A DNA stretch of 64,000 bases from CAYNZV01 sp965217095 (GTDB taxonomy: Bacteria; Latescibacterota; UBA2968; UBA8231). This document shows positions 44,911-53,799 of this stretch, one piece after another. A program made the position numbers and the translations under genes. The notes beneath the pieces are model-generated. The model had not been told where the DNA came from, did no database searches, and saw only the letters and a list, made by a program, of their open reading frames with translations. The DNA lies in NCBI GenBank assembly GCA_965217095.1, contig OZ244235.1:2356001-2420000 (forward strand), given 5' to 3'. Every line of letters starts with the position of its first letter. The first letter of the stretch is position 1.

Positions 44911-45710
44911 GCGTCGCGACGGTTTCCTCGGGCCGCCTCGTCGAAAGACACTTCTCGCCAGGCCGTTGGATGAAGCTTCTCCGTGCTGATCTCGTCCAGT
45001 ACAGGAGCAGTCTGTCCATCGCCGCCATGGCGGTTTGTGGAGCCTCGCTGTTGATGCTGGTCGCACTGGCACCGACCGCGGGCAGTTGGCGGCCACATGA
45101 GATATTCGTCCCCGGCCTCCTGTACGTTGGAGGTTTGGTATTCGTCAGCTATAGCTTCGTCGAGCTCGGCGATCCGGTTCGTCGCTCGGCTTACCTGCTC
45201 GTGCCTGCTTCGACCCTCGAAAAGGCATCGGCCCGACTTGCGCTGACCCTGGTGGCGTTTCCAGCAGCGAGCCTGATACTGTATTGGGTTACCTCGCTGG
45301 CGGGCTCCGGACTCGCCCGTCTGATTTGGGAAGAATCTTTTGGTGTCTACAACCCCTTCACCGATGAGACCTGGCGACTGCTGGCAGTCTACCCGATGGT
45401 GCATTCCATCTTCTTTCTGGGTGCGGTCTGGTTTCGCAAAGCTACCGTCTTCAAAACCATGCTTACAGTCGTCCTGGCACAGATCGGGCTCGCCATCGTC
45501 ACCGCGGTCATCTTTCGCATCGTCTTCTTCGACTTCTTCCATGGGATGAGTTTTGAGCCCTCGAAGGAATTCCGGCTGAACGTGACCGATGCCGGTTGGC
45601 TGACGTCTGACCTTTCTGCCCAGATCGGCAAGGTCTTCATCCATCTCCTGTTTGGTCCATGGTTCTGGGTGATCGCCTACCTCCGTCTTGCAGATACGGA
45701 GAGCCGCTGA
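44907..45710 (+). CDS. ABC-2-type permease
   Basis: A 267-residue membrane protein with about six hydrophobic segments (SSLSIAAMAVCGASLLMLVA, LYVGGLVFVSYSFVEL, RLALTLVAFPAASLILYWV, MLTVVLAQIGLAIVTAVIF), starting in an ATGA overlap with the ATPase gene. It lacks a recognisable substrate-specific signature. It is the membrane partner of the adjacent ATPase. Confidence 0.8.
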   Translation: MSVATVSSGRLVERHFSPGRWMKLLRADLVQYRSSLSIAAMAVCGASLLMLVALAPTAGSWRPHEIFVPGLLYVGGLVFVSYSFVELGDPVRRSAYLLVPASTLEKASARLALTLVAFPAASLILYWVTSLAGSGLARLIWEESFGVYNPFTDETWRLLAVYPMVHSIFFLGAVWFRKATVFKTMLTVVLAQIGLAIVTAVIFRIVFFDFFHGMSFEPSKEFRLNVTDAGWLTSDLSAQIGKVFIHLLFGPWFWVIAYLRLADTESR

Positions 45711-46087
45711 TGCAGTTTCAAAACCAGGACGCGATCTATCTGCAGATCGCCGATTACATAATCGAGAATATCCTTCGGCAGCGATGGAGGCCGGGAGACC
45801 GGGTGCCCTCGATAAGGGAACTGGCGATGGATGTTGAGGTCAATCCGAACACGGTGACCCGCACCTACGCGTGGTTGCAGGAGCGGGGTGTTATCGGCAA
45901 CCGGCGCGGTCTCGGTTATTTCGTTGCCGATGACGGGCTCGCAAGGACCCGCCAGCTCAAAATGACGGAATTCGTCGAGCGCGACATTCCCGCTTTGTCC
46001 ACAACCATGGAGCTGTTGGGACTCGAGGTGGAGGATCTGGAGTCGCGGCTGTTGGAATACCGCGAACAACACGGAGCAGAGAGATGA
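45710..46087 (+). CDS. GntR-family regulator, YtrA/YhcF subfamily
   Basis: A 125-residue protein starting at ATG 45710, which overlaps the permease stop (TGATG). It has a winged helix: DAIYLQIADYIIENILRQRW, PGDRVPSIRELAMDVEVNPN and TVTRTYAWLQERGVIGNRRG. It then has a short helical effector region (TTMELLGLEVEDLESRLLEY), much smaller than other GntR C-domains, as in YtrA-type repressors of ABC operons. Probably autoregulates via the palindrome at 44025-44040. Confidence 0.9.
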   Translation: MQFQNQDAIYLQIADYIIENILRQRWRPGDRVPSIRELAMDVEVNPNTVTRTYAWLQERGVIGNRRGLGYFVADDGLARTRQLKMTEFVERDIPALSTTMELLGLEVEDLESRLLEYREQHGAER

Positions 46088-46779
46088 AAACGAGCAGCAA
46101 GGTTTTGTTGGGGACCGCCCTTGCGGTCATCGGTCTCATCTTCGTGGGGTCCGTCGCCGCCCGGATATCGGTAGGTTCAATCCTCGAAGAGATGGCGGAC
46201 ATTGCGGAACCTGGTCCGACTCTCGAGCGAAGTTTCTCCATCGAGGGTTTTACCGCCCTCGACATCTCAGGCGTCTGGGAAGTGACCATCGCCAAAGGTG
46301 ATTACGCTGTCTCGGTGCAGGCGCCCGAGAACCTCTTCGAACACTTGGGGGTGGAGCGCAGGGGCGCCGTCCTGCATCTCGATCCCAGGCGCGTGGATTC
46401 GAACATCAAGCTGCGAGCCAGCGTCTCGATGCCGGCTCTCGAAGCTCTGGACGTATCAGGCGTAACGAAGGTGGAGTTGAGCCACATGGAGACCGAGAGA
46501 TTCATCGTTGACCTGTCCGGTGCCAGCAAGATTGTCAGCAGGGGGGGAAGGATTGGAACTTTGGAACTCGACCTTTCGGGGGTCAGCAAGGTCGATTTTT
46601 CGGAAACCCCGACCACACACGCTTCGGTGGACTTGTCGGGAGCCTCGCACACCGAACTGTGGATGCAGGGCGGCCGCCTCGAGGGAGATATCTCAGGGGC
46701 ATCCTCTATCACCTATTCCGGGCATGTCTCCTCCGAGACCGTCAAGATATCTGGAGTATCGAAGGTGAATCAACGTTAG
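46084..46779 (+). CDS. GIN-domain (DUF2807) membrane-anchored protein
   Basis: A 231-residue protein with an N-terminal hydrophobic anchor (KVLLGTALAVIGLIFVGSVA) and an extracytoplasmic beta-helical GIN domain (putative auto-transporter adhesin head). Characteristic repeats are ALDVSGVTKVELSHMETERF, IVDLSGASKIVSRGG, LELDLSGVSKVDF and SVDLSGASHTELW. Overlaps the GntR stop by 4 bases. Coupling of a GIN protein to a GntR/ABC-2 operon suggests the system responds to cell-envelope events. Confidence 0.85.
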   Translation: MKTSSKVLLGTALAVIGLIFVGSVAARISVGSILEEMADIAEPGPTLERSFSIEGFTALDISGVWEVTIAKGDYAVSVQAPENLFEHLGVERRGAVLHLDPRRVDSNIKLRASVSMPALEALDVSGVTKVELSHMETERFIVDLSGASKIVSRGGRIGTLELDLSGVSKVDFSETPTTHASVDLSGASHTELWMQGGRLEGDISGASSITYSGHVSSETVKISGVSKVNQR

Positions 46780-46815
46780 CCGCTGACAGCCCGTCCGCTG
46801 CGACAGTTTTGTTTC

Positions 46816-47526
46816 TTATTGGGCAACCGCCTCAAACTGCTTCGCCAGCTTGGGACCCAAACCTTCCTCCTCATGTTTAAAGAATACGAAGGCGCGGTCC
46901 CAGGTCTGGGATTCGATCTTTTGGGCGAATTCGGTCAGTTCTGCTTCATCGTACCCGCTGCCGCGCAAACGCAGGTACCCCCATGAAGCGGTGGCGGCAA
47001 ATCTACGCTCTACGTCGTCGGCGCTGTCTTCGTCCTCGTGAGCGAAACAGAGTGCGATGTTCTTGGACTGCAGGCAGTCCCTGACTTCGTCGTCGAACCA
47101 ACTGTCGTGACGGAATTCCATGGCTGCCGGCATTCCGTCCGGGAGCTGATCGACGAAGGCCTGTAGACGTTCCATCTCCTTTTTCAGATACGGGGGTAGC
47201 TGAAAGAGAACGGCCCCGAGGCGATCCCCAAGGTTGGAGGCGATCCCGGCGAAGTATTCGGTCTCCTCCTCAACGTTTTTCAATCTCTTTTGATGCGTAA
47301 TCCTTCTCGTCGCTTTCATCGAGAATCGAAACTGCTCCGGGACCTGCTCGGCCCATGCTTTCACCACATCCGGTTTCGGCACTCTGTAGAAGGAGTTGTT
47401 GATCTCGACGCTCTTGAAATGCTGGCCGTAAAAGTCCAGCATATCCTTGTCGGCAAACTTCTCGGGATAGAAGTGCCCTTTCCATCCTTTATAGTTGTAT
47501 CCACTGGTGCCGATATAGAACTCCAT
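46816..47526 (-). CDS. DUF72 (YecE-like) family protein
   Basis: A 236-residue TIM-barrel-like protein of the DUF72 family: FYIGTSGYNYKGWKGHFYPE at the start, HFKSVEINNSFYRVPK, RFSMKATRRITHQKRL, LGAVLFQLPPYLKKEM, AMEFRHDSWFDDEV and YLRLRG. Function is unknown. RBS ggaggt precedes ATG 47526. Convergent with the GIN-domain gene. Confidence 0.88.
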   Translation of the reverse strand: MEFYIGTSGYNYKGWKGHFYPEKFADKDMLDFYGQHFKSVEINNSFYRVPKPDVVKAWAEQVPEQFRFSMKATRRITHQKRLKNVEEETEYFAGIASNLGDRLGAVLFQLPPYLKKEMERLQAFVDQLPDGMPAAMEFRHDSWFDDEVRDCLQSKNIALCFAHEDEDSADDVERRFAATASWGYLRLRGSGYDEAELTEFAQKIESQTWDRAFVFFKHEEEGLGPKLAKQFEAVAQ

Positions 47527-47655
47527 CTAAACCTCCGCTTGCATCGTAACGATTTAATCTACTAAATATCCGACGATGAAACACCTGCCCGAGGTCGCAT
47601 TTCTGGCATAGCAATTTGTCTGGTAAAATCGTCAAAATCGTTGTAATCTCCTCCC

Positions 47656-48156
47656 ATGCCCACTCAGGAAAACGCCTACGTCGACGAAAAGGGACGCACG
47701 CGCTGGCGCCAGAACGATGCCCTCGCGGACAAGCTGGCCGAGCTTCACGACTTCCTGGTCGTCGGCGGTTACCCTGAAACCCACGCGGCCCGTTACCGAC
47801 AGCTTGCCCGCTTCATTTCCCGGCATCCGGAAAGAATCGACCTCATCCATGCCGAGGGACGGCTCGCAGATATTTCGGGCATAGGTGCCAGCGTCGCCGT
47901 CATCATCGGCGAGTACATCGACACCGGCACCTCGACGAAGTTCGAGGAGTTCGCGGAAACGACGCCGCCGTCGGTGCTGGAGCTCCTATTGGTTCCGGGC
48001 ATCGGGGTGAAAACGGCACGGACACTTTACAGCGACCACGGCCTCGACAGTTTGGCCAAGCTGAAAGCCGGATTAGCGGAAGGCCGCCTGCAGGAGGTGA
48101 AGGGAATGGGGGCCAAAACACTCGAGGCGATCAAGAACACGACCGTAACACCATGA
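47656..48156 (+). CDS. Helix-hairpin-helix protein like the PolX N-terminal region
   Basis: 166 residues corresponding to the first ~160 residues of PolX-type DNA polymerases but lacking the polymerase and PHP domains. It has an 8-kDa-like domain (DALADKLAELHDFLVVGGYP, ARYRQLARFI), HhH1 (LADISGIGASVAVIIGEYI) and HhH2 (LLLVPGIGVKTARTLYSDHG, LQEVKGMGAKTLEAI). Likely binds nicked or gapped DNA. Its stop overlaps the SNF2 gene start (ATGA), so it is probably a DNA-binding partner of that ATPase. Confidence 0.75.
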   Translation: MPTQENAYVDEKGRTRWRQNDALADKLAELHDFLVVGGYPETHAARYRQLARFISRHPERIDLIHAEGRLADISGIGASVAVIIGEYIDTGTSTKFEEFAETTPPSVLELLLVPGIGVKTARTLYSDHGLDSLAKLKAGLAEGRLQEVKGMGAKTLEAIKNTTVTP

Positions 48157-49973
48157 CCGAAGCGTCTCGGGCACGGGCGGAGGTAATGGCCACCGGTCTG
48201 TACCCGCACCAGATCGAGGGTATCGCTTTCCTTCTGGGTCGGCAGCGGTCCATCCTCGCCGACGACATGGGGCTCGGAAAGACGCGGCAGTCCGCGATCG
48301 CCATGGTGGAAGCACGGCCACGTGGCCCCTACCTGGTTATCTGCCCGGCGGCGGTGAAAACGAACTGGTCCCGCGAGCTGTTGCTTGCACTTCCCACCGC
48401 AGAAGTCAGAATCGTCGGTCCGGACCCTCCCCCACAGCCGGGATTCGCGGGGTGGTCGATCATCAACTACGATATCCTCGGCAAACATCTCGAGTTGCTA
48501 AAAACCCACGCCTGGAACGGCCTCGTCTTCGACGAAGCGCACTACCTTAAGAACCACCGATCCAAACGACATCGTTTTGCCGTCGACTTGGCAAGTCATA
48601 CCGGCGATGCCACAGTAATCCACCTGCTGACCGGCACACCACTTACGAGCCGCCCTCGCGACCTCTTTCCCCTCTTGCAGCTGGTGCGTCACTCCCTGGG
48701 GCGCAGCTTCCTCACCTTCGCCAAACGGTATTGCGACGCCTTCAAGGGAGATTTCGGCTGGGTCACCGAGGGCGCCAGCAACATCCAAGAACTGACCGTC
48801 CAGCTCCACGGCGTGATGTTGCGTCGCACAAAAAACGAGACCCTGGATCTGCCTCCGAAAATGCGCACCTGGCTCGATGTCGGAGTGACCTCGGGTGTAG
48901 CGCGCAGGATGAGCGAAGCAGTGCTCGAGCTCATGAAAACAGTGTCCCGCAGGAGTGAGCGGATCGATTCAGGCGATAAGTCCGACGATGCTCAAAACGT
49001 CGCCGTTGACACGGAACGCGACACGAAACAGGAATCGCGGCGGCGTGGAAACGTCCTGGGCAGGCTGCAAAAAGCTCGAGAGCGGCTGGCCGAAGCCAAA
49101 GTGCGCACCACAATACCTTTCGTGGAGAACGCCATCGAACAGGGTGAGAAGGTGCTTCTGTTCTCCTGTTTTGCGATCCCACTCGAGAGATTTCGCAAAC
49201 ACTTTGGTGACGGTGCGGTTGGTATCAGCGGCGAAATGCCGATGCGGCAGCGGCAGATATCGATCGACCGTTTTCAGAACGACGACACGGTGCGACTCAT
49301 GGCGGCGCAGATCGTCGCCGGGGGCGTCGGTATCAACCTGACCGCGGCGCGACAGGTTGTCTTCAATGATCTGGACTGGGTCCCGGTCAATCACTGGCAA
49401 GCGGAGGACCGGGCGTACCGCATCGGCCAGACGGCGGCGGTGAATGTCACCTACATGGTTGCCAGCGGCACCGTAGATGAGTTCGTGCGTACCGTGCTCG
49501 AAGAGAAAACGAATATCATCGACCAGCTGGTGGAAGGGTCCGCGTTACCGGAAGAGTTACAGCTGGATGTGATGGGCGAATTGCGCCGCGTCATGGGGGC
49601 CCTGGAGCCGACCCTGGAGAGATTGTCTCCGGTCGACGTCGACGAGGCGAAGATGCGCGAGCTTTTGGAGGAAGCAGGTAGGACCTTTAGAGAGTCGCAA
49701 GATCATGTTGAGGGCACCACCAGCATTCCTCCACCTCCAGCAGCCCTAGAGGCGCTCGCCCGCGTCCTGGCCGGGCCGACAAACGAACAATACCGGGTGG
49801 ACAGCTCGTCGAAGCCTGGTGAGTATTACCTGTTGGAGGTCGATGGGAGCGATGTGGTCTGCAGCTGCAAGGGGTTCTCCTACAGGGGTTCCTGTCAGCA
49901 TGCCCGCACGTTGAAGGAATTCCTGGTAACCGGCGATGAGCTGCCGCGGGGATTCTCGCGAATCACGCCCTGA
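48153..49973 (+). CDS. SNF2-family DNA-dependent ATPase with C-terminal SWIM zinc finger
   Basis: A 606-residue helicase-like protein. Helicase core: IEGIAFLLGRQRSILADDMG then GLGKTRQSA (Walker A), FDEAHYLKN (Walker B), LTGTPLTSRPRDLFPLLQLV (motif III), LLFSCFAIPLERFRKHF, GGVGINLTAARQVVFND and QAEDRAYRIGQTAAV. The last ~70 residues carry the SWIM motif VVCSCKGFSYRGSCQHARTL (CxC…CxH). The domain order resembles SMARCAL1-like/annealing helicases with the SWIM at the end. Coupled by 4-base overlap to the HhH protein. Potential role in DNA repair or replication-fork remodelling. Confidence 0.88.
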   Translation: MTEASRARAEVMATGLYPHQIEGIAFLLGRQRSILADDMGLGKTRQSAIAMVEARPRGPYLVICPAAVKTNWSRELLLALPTAEVRIVGPDPPPQPGFAGWSIINYDILGKHLELLKTHAWNGLVFDEAHYLKNHRSKRHRFAVDLASHTGDATVIHLLTGTPLTSRPRDLFPLLQLVRHSLGRSFLTFAKRYCDAFKGDFGWVTEGASNIQELTVQLHGVMLRRTKNETLDLPPKMRTWLDVGVTSGVARRMSEAVLELMKTVSRRSERIDSGDKSDDAQNVAVDTERDTKQESRRRGNVLGRLQKARERLAEAKVRTTIPFVENAIEQGEKVLLFSCFAIPLERFRKHFGDGAVGISGEMPMRQRQISIDRFQNDDTVRLMAAQIVAGGVGINLTAARQVVFNDLDWVPVNHWQAEDRAYRIGQTAAVNVTYMVASGTVDEFVRTVLEEKTNIIDQLVEGSALPEELQLDVMGELRRVMGALEPTLERLSPVDVDEAKMRELLEEAGRTFRESQDHVEGTTSIPPPPAALEALARVLAGPTNEQYRVDSSSKPGEYYLLEVDGSDVVCSCKGFSYRGSCQHARTLKEFLVTGDELPRGFSRITP

Positions 49974-49980
49974 TTGCGAG

Positions 49981-51438
49981 CTATGCCTCGACCCAGTAGG
50001 AATAGAGCTTGGCGTCGCGCAGGGTGAAGCGCAGACTGACCTCCTGGTTTAGCTGCTCGCCGATATTGCCCTGCCGCCAGACCAACTCGGCGCTCGGATG
50101 GTCGCCCACAATAGCTGCAGACGAAGCCTTCACATCCCCATTGGCATCTAGCGTTTCGACGCGTAGCTCTCCACCGGACGCATCGACATTGACGAACAGG
50201 TGTTTTCCTGCGAGCGTAAACGGATCCGTGACCATGGTGCCGCCGCCTTCTCCCGCGTCCAGCGAGACAAACCCATCGCGGCGCAGCACAGCCAGGCAGA
50301 TAGCAGACGCGTCCTTGTCGAGATCGCGCCGATCTACCTCAGAGGTCAAAGCTCGATATTTTAGCCCACTGTAGTAGAACCACAACTCGTCGTCGCGCAC
50401 GACCGCCGATGCTGGACTCATGATCTGGGTGAGATCGTAAGCCCCGCAATCCCGCCGAGACGGCTCGATGAACGCCTGTCGATCCCCCAGACGGGACCAC
50501 TCCTTCAAATTCCGACTCGAGGCAAGTTCGGCCACGTGAAAGCCGTCGGTGTTCGTGTTCGCAAAGCCGGGACATACAGCATGGTAGAAAGCCGGCATGC
50601 CGAAGTAGGCCGACTCATATCGAAACGGGCACATGTGATACACATCGATGTTGTACACCGATGAATCGTTGGAAAGAAGTGGCTGATAGGAGGGATCAGC
50701 CAGTCGGGCTGCGATACGCTCGGCGCCGCGGGTCTGATCCAGGTCGTCGGCTTCGAAGATCAGCTCGGGTTCGCTCCAATTGCTGAAGTCATCACTGGTG
50801 GTCAGCCAAATCGCCCTGCCATGGGTACCGCGTCGCTTGAGATAGTGGAGGAAAAGATGCTCCCTCCCGTCGAAGGTCAGATTCCATTCATCTGCGGACG
50901 AAATGCCCGGATGGCTGATCTCAGACCACCGGATTCCGTCGGGTGACGCCGCATACCCACCCTTGTCTTCGTCGAAGACATTCGGCGTCGCGGTCTTGTA
51001 GCGCCGGTTGGGATCGGGATCGGTATCATCGCGCACGATACACTCCGCCCTGTGCTGCACACCCCCTAGGACAACCGTTACGAGGTTGTTCTTCTTCGAA
51101 CCGCGATACTCCACCTGGCCGATTTCCGGCTTGGACCAGTGCAATCCGTCCGTGCTCTCATAGTAGCCGCTGAAATAAACGCCGGTTCCGTCTATCTCGG
51201 ACGGTTCCGAGGCGCAGTCCCACAATTGCCAGACCTCCTTCTCGGGGCTCCAGATGGGGGCCATGCGAATCTGGATGCTATTGAATCCCATGGTAACGTC
51301 GGGCCGGATCACCGCACCCTTCTTGTCCGGCGCATGCATCGTTCTCGTCAGGGTCTCTATCTTGGAAATGCCGTAGTCATCGGGAAATAATTGGCGCTCT
51401 CCCAACGGAACGGTGAAGGTTGCATCGCCTAGGTTCAT
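49981..51438 (-). CDS. Beta-propeller glycoside-hydrolase-like protein with C-terminal beta-sandwich
   Basis: 485 residues from ATG 51438 (MNLGDATFTVPLGERQLF), with AAGGAGG upstream; the frame extends to 51486 but lacks an RBS there. Propeller blades: SPEKEVWQLWDCASE, STDGLHWSKPEIGQV, SPDGIRWSEISHPG, TSDDFSNWSEPELIF, SRNLKEWSRLGDRQ, DDELWFYYSGLKYR. The C-terminal sandwich (FVNVDASGGELRVETLDANG, EVSLRFTLRDAKLYSYW) is close to that of the gene at 41556, which is its nearest relative here. No signal peptide. Last gene of a minus-strand series with a sialidase-fold gene, dlgD and a PhyH gene. Confidence 0.8.
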   Translation of the reverse strand: MNLGDATFTVPLGERQLFPDDYGISKIETLTRTMHAPDKKGAVIRPDVTMGFNSIQIRMAPIWSPEKEVWQLWDCASEPSEIDGTGVYFSGYYESTDGLHWSKPEIGQVEYRGSKKNNLVTVVLGGVQHRAECIVRDDTDPDPNRRYKTATPNVFDEDKGGYAASPDGIRWSEISHPGISSADEWNLTFDGREHLFLHYLKRRGTHGRAIWLTTSDDFSNWSEPELIFEADDLDQTRGAERIAARLADPSYQPLLSNDSSVYNIDVYHMCPFRYESAYFGMPAFYHAVCPGFANTNTDGFHVAELASSRNLKEWSRLGDRQAFIEPSRRDCGAYDLTQIMSPASAVVRDDELWFYYSGLKYRALTSEVDRRDLDKDASAICLAVLRRDGFVSLDAGEGGGTMVTDPFTLAGKHLFVNVDASGGELRVETLDANGDVKASSAAIVGDHPSAELVWRQGNIGEQLNQEVSLRFTLRDAKLYSYWVEA

Positions 51439-51509
51439 AAATTGGACCTCCTTCGCAAATTTCGGTGGACGCGAGCTGTTTCCCACGCCAGATCGAGATG
51501 AAATTTCGG

Positions 51510-52709
51510 TTAGATCGTTACGATTTGCGCAAGCAACACCTTGTTAATACCCCCCTCACGAGGACCGTTCCTCATCCCTTCGCCGACGGTTACCCAACTT
51601 TCGTTGTCGCCAACCTGACAGACACCGAAGTTACCCATAGCGGCGTTGTTGTCCGGAATCGCCGCTCGTTCGGTGGAACGAATCACGTGCAATCGCTCGG
51701 GATCGACCTCCGCGATGAAAATCGGGGCCCGATGCCGGAAGATGTGCTCGTTGTCGCCGCTTGGCCGGCAGTATAGCAGGTACAGTCTGCCGTCGATAGT
51801 AGCCCAGTGTTGCTGCGTGCAGTAGCTGCCAAGACTCTCGCCGTCGTCGAAGGTCCACTCCCGTGCCTCCTCGAAATTGATGCCGTCGGTACCCTTGGTT
51901 ACGAATGCACTGTGGTCGGAACGCATGGTCAGAAAGAAGGCTCCCTGGAATTCAGCCAGAGAAGGTTCATACAGACCGCGGGCTGAAAATTCGACGCCCC
52001 TTCGTTCGGCAAGCTTGCGAGAATGATCCTGCGTTATAGAGTGCTGCGTACCGTGCTCTTTGTAGGTCAACGTTTGCCCGTCGAAACCGCATCGCGCAAC
52101 GATGCTGTTGTAGAGCACGGCCTCGTCCCCGTAATCGAACGTATCCGCTTCTTGGTCGAGAGTAGCACTGGGTAGATAGCGCAGCGGAAGTAGAACGTCG
52201 CCGTCCGCCAGGTCGACGCGCTGACTGCAACCGGCACTTACCGCCAGCATCGGCAGGTTGTCGTGGTCCTTCTCTGGGAGCTCTAACGCCCGCAGCGGAC
52301 CCCAGCTTCCGGTTGCCGGATCCATGACGGCGTACGCAGCCTGCTGCTTCAAATGGTGTTCGTGCCGACCACTGAGGAAGTGAAAGGTGACCCCGGCGGC
52401 GATTACCTTGCCGCTTTGAGGGTGCCATTGGTTCCACATATCGCTCGGAGCCACCTCGTAACCATCCGCCGTTTCCGCTCGCCGCAGCGAAGGAACCGGA
52501 GCAGGCTCGGACCAGGTCGCGCCATCGTCTCGACTGATTGTCTGGTAGATATCGCAGTAATCGTGGGTAAACCTGTTCCGCGTTTGGTTCAGGATCGTGA
52601 CCGAGAGAGCTTTCTCTTCTGGGACATGGGCCGTGCGGACTTGAAGCCAATCCCATTCGTCGTTGCCCTCAACCATCGCCGAGCAGGAGATCTGAATTTC
52701 GCCGCTCAT
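51510..52709 (-). CDS. Sialidase-fold (exo-alpha-sialidase-like) protein
   Basis: A 399-residue protein with an Asp-box (YQTISRDDGATWSEPAPVPS) and further strands DMWNQWHPQSGKVIAAGVTF, GLYEPSLAEFQGAFFLTMRS, HWATIDGRLYLLYCRPSG. This is the six-bladed sialidase/neuraminidase-like arrangement, though the arginine triad cannot be assigned with confidence. No signal peptide. Embedded between a GH-like propeller and a diketogulonate reductase homologue, so a role in sugar breakdown is likely; sialic acid need not be the substrate. Confidence 0.75.
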   Translation of the reverse strand: MSGEIQISCSAMVEGNDEWDWLQVRTAHVPEEKALSVTILNQTRNRFTHDYCDIYQTISRDDGATWSEPAPVPSLRRAETADGYEVAPSDMWNQWHPQSGKVIAAGVTFHFLSGRHEHHLKQQAAYAVMDPATGSWGPLRALELPEKDHDNLPMLAVSAGCSQRVDLADGDVLLPLRYLPSATLDQEADTFDYGDEAVLYNSIVARCGFDGQTLTYKEHGTQHSITQDHSRKLAERRGVEFSARGLYEPSLAEFQGAFFLTMRSDHSAFVTKGTDGINFEEAREWTFDDGESLGSYCTQQHWATIDGRLYLLYCRPSGDNEHIFRHRAPIFIAEVDPERLHVIRSTERAAIPDNNAAMGNFGVCQVGDNESWVTVGEGMRNGPREGGINKVLLAQIVTI

Positions 52710-52773
52710 GGATCTATCTCGCCCAGATTGACATCACGAAAACGTGACGGAATACACGCACCAGTTGCACGGT

Positions 52774-53778
52774 TTACATCTCCAATACCTGCCGCCAGAG
52801 ATCTGCGTCCACGGGAATACCGTTTTCCAGATTGTCGCACCGGACCGCCAGCATCCCCTCACCGGGGTAGCGAATTTCATCGACTCCTCCCGAGGGCAAA
52901 ACGTCCTTGAAATCGTGGACGATCTGATCGACGACCTCCTCGACGAATCTTCCGCCTGACAGTAAGCTCACGTCGATGGCAAAAAATACCTGGGAGACTC
53001 CGGTCTCCTGCGGCCTGCCGGCGATGGTCATCGTGGAGTCACCCCCTGAGATTGCGGTAGCCATTAGATCGAGCATCAACGCCAGACCCGATCCCTTCCA
53101 ATACCCTATGGGCAACCCCCTCCTCGACTCCAGAATAGCAGCGGGTTCGGTGCTCAAATTGCCGTCGCCGTCATATCCGCCCGCCACTGACAACCGCTCT
53201 CCGCTCCGCCGCATCACCTGAAGCTTACCATTTGAATATTGGCTCATGGCCATGTCCAGCAGAACGTGACGGTCCTCATACGGCACGCATATGGTCAACG
53301 GGTTGTTGCCGACGTTTGCTGTCTTCGCACCCCATGGCGGCATGAGTTTGGTTGTATTCGTCCAGCAAATTCCGACACACCCGGCCTCCGCGGCCTGTAG
53401 GCCGTAGGCACCGGCTCGCATCCAGTGGTTGGTGTTTCGTAGGCCAACACAACCCATGCCGTTCAGATGGGAAATATCGATCGCTCGCGCCATAGTCATT
53501 TCGGCATTCAACGGACCGACACCGCGCTCCCCGTCCCACTGTTCGATGACTCCGAGTTCGTGCACCAGGCGCGGTTCGGCGGTGATATCTACCGTGCCGC
53601 GCTTGCAAGACGCCACGAAACCGGGAAAGCGGTTCAGTCCGTGGGAGACGACCCCGTCCCGGGTGTTTTCCGCAAACAGGCGAGCGCACCGCTCTCCACG
53701 AGCTTCCGCGAATCCGATCGCCAGCAGAATACGCCGGAATTCGTTGACCATACTCTCGAACACCACGCGTTCAGGCAT
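52774..53778 (-). CDS. dlgD: 2,3-diketo-L-gulonate reductase-like (DlgD/YiaK) Ldh2-family oxidoreductase
   Basis: A 334-residue protein of the malate/L-lactate dehydrogenase-2 family. It aligns closely with YiaK: RDGVVSHGLNRFPGF (catalytic His), GLRNTNHWMRAGAYGLQAAE, GICWTNTTKLMPPWGAKTAN, GNNPLTICVPYEDR, MAMSQYSNGKLQVM, GYWKGSGLALMLDLMATAIS and ETGVSQVFFAIDVSLL. YiaK reduces 2,3-diketo-L-gulonate with NADH. ATG 53778 is preferred over a GTG at 53790. It is ~20 bases after the PhyH gene in the same run, suggesting that the cluster produces a 2-keto or 2,3-diketo sugar acid. Confidence 0.85.
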   Translation of the reverse strand: MPERVVFESMVNEFRRILLAIGFAEARGERCARLFAENTRDGVVSHGLNRFPGFVASCKRGTVDITAEPRLVHELGVIEQWDGERGVGPLNAEMTMARAIDISHLNGMGCVGLRNTNHWMRAGAYGLQAAEAGCVGICWTNTTKLMPPWGAKTANVGNNPLTICVPYEDRHVLLDMAMSQYSNGKLQVMRRSGERLSVAGGYDGDGNLSTEPAAILESRRGLPIGYWKGSGLALMLDLMATAISGGDSTMTIAGRPQETGVSQVFFAIDVSLLSGGRFVEEVVDQIVHDFKDVLPSGGVDEIRYPGEGMLAVRCDNLENGIPVDADLWRQVLEM

Positions 53779-53799
53779 GGGAATCGGCACTCCGGAACG

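Noticed and set aside
44763..45644. 293-codon minus frame
   Set aside because: Antisense to the ABC-2 permease gene and lies within an evidently overlapping plus-strand operon.
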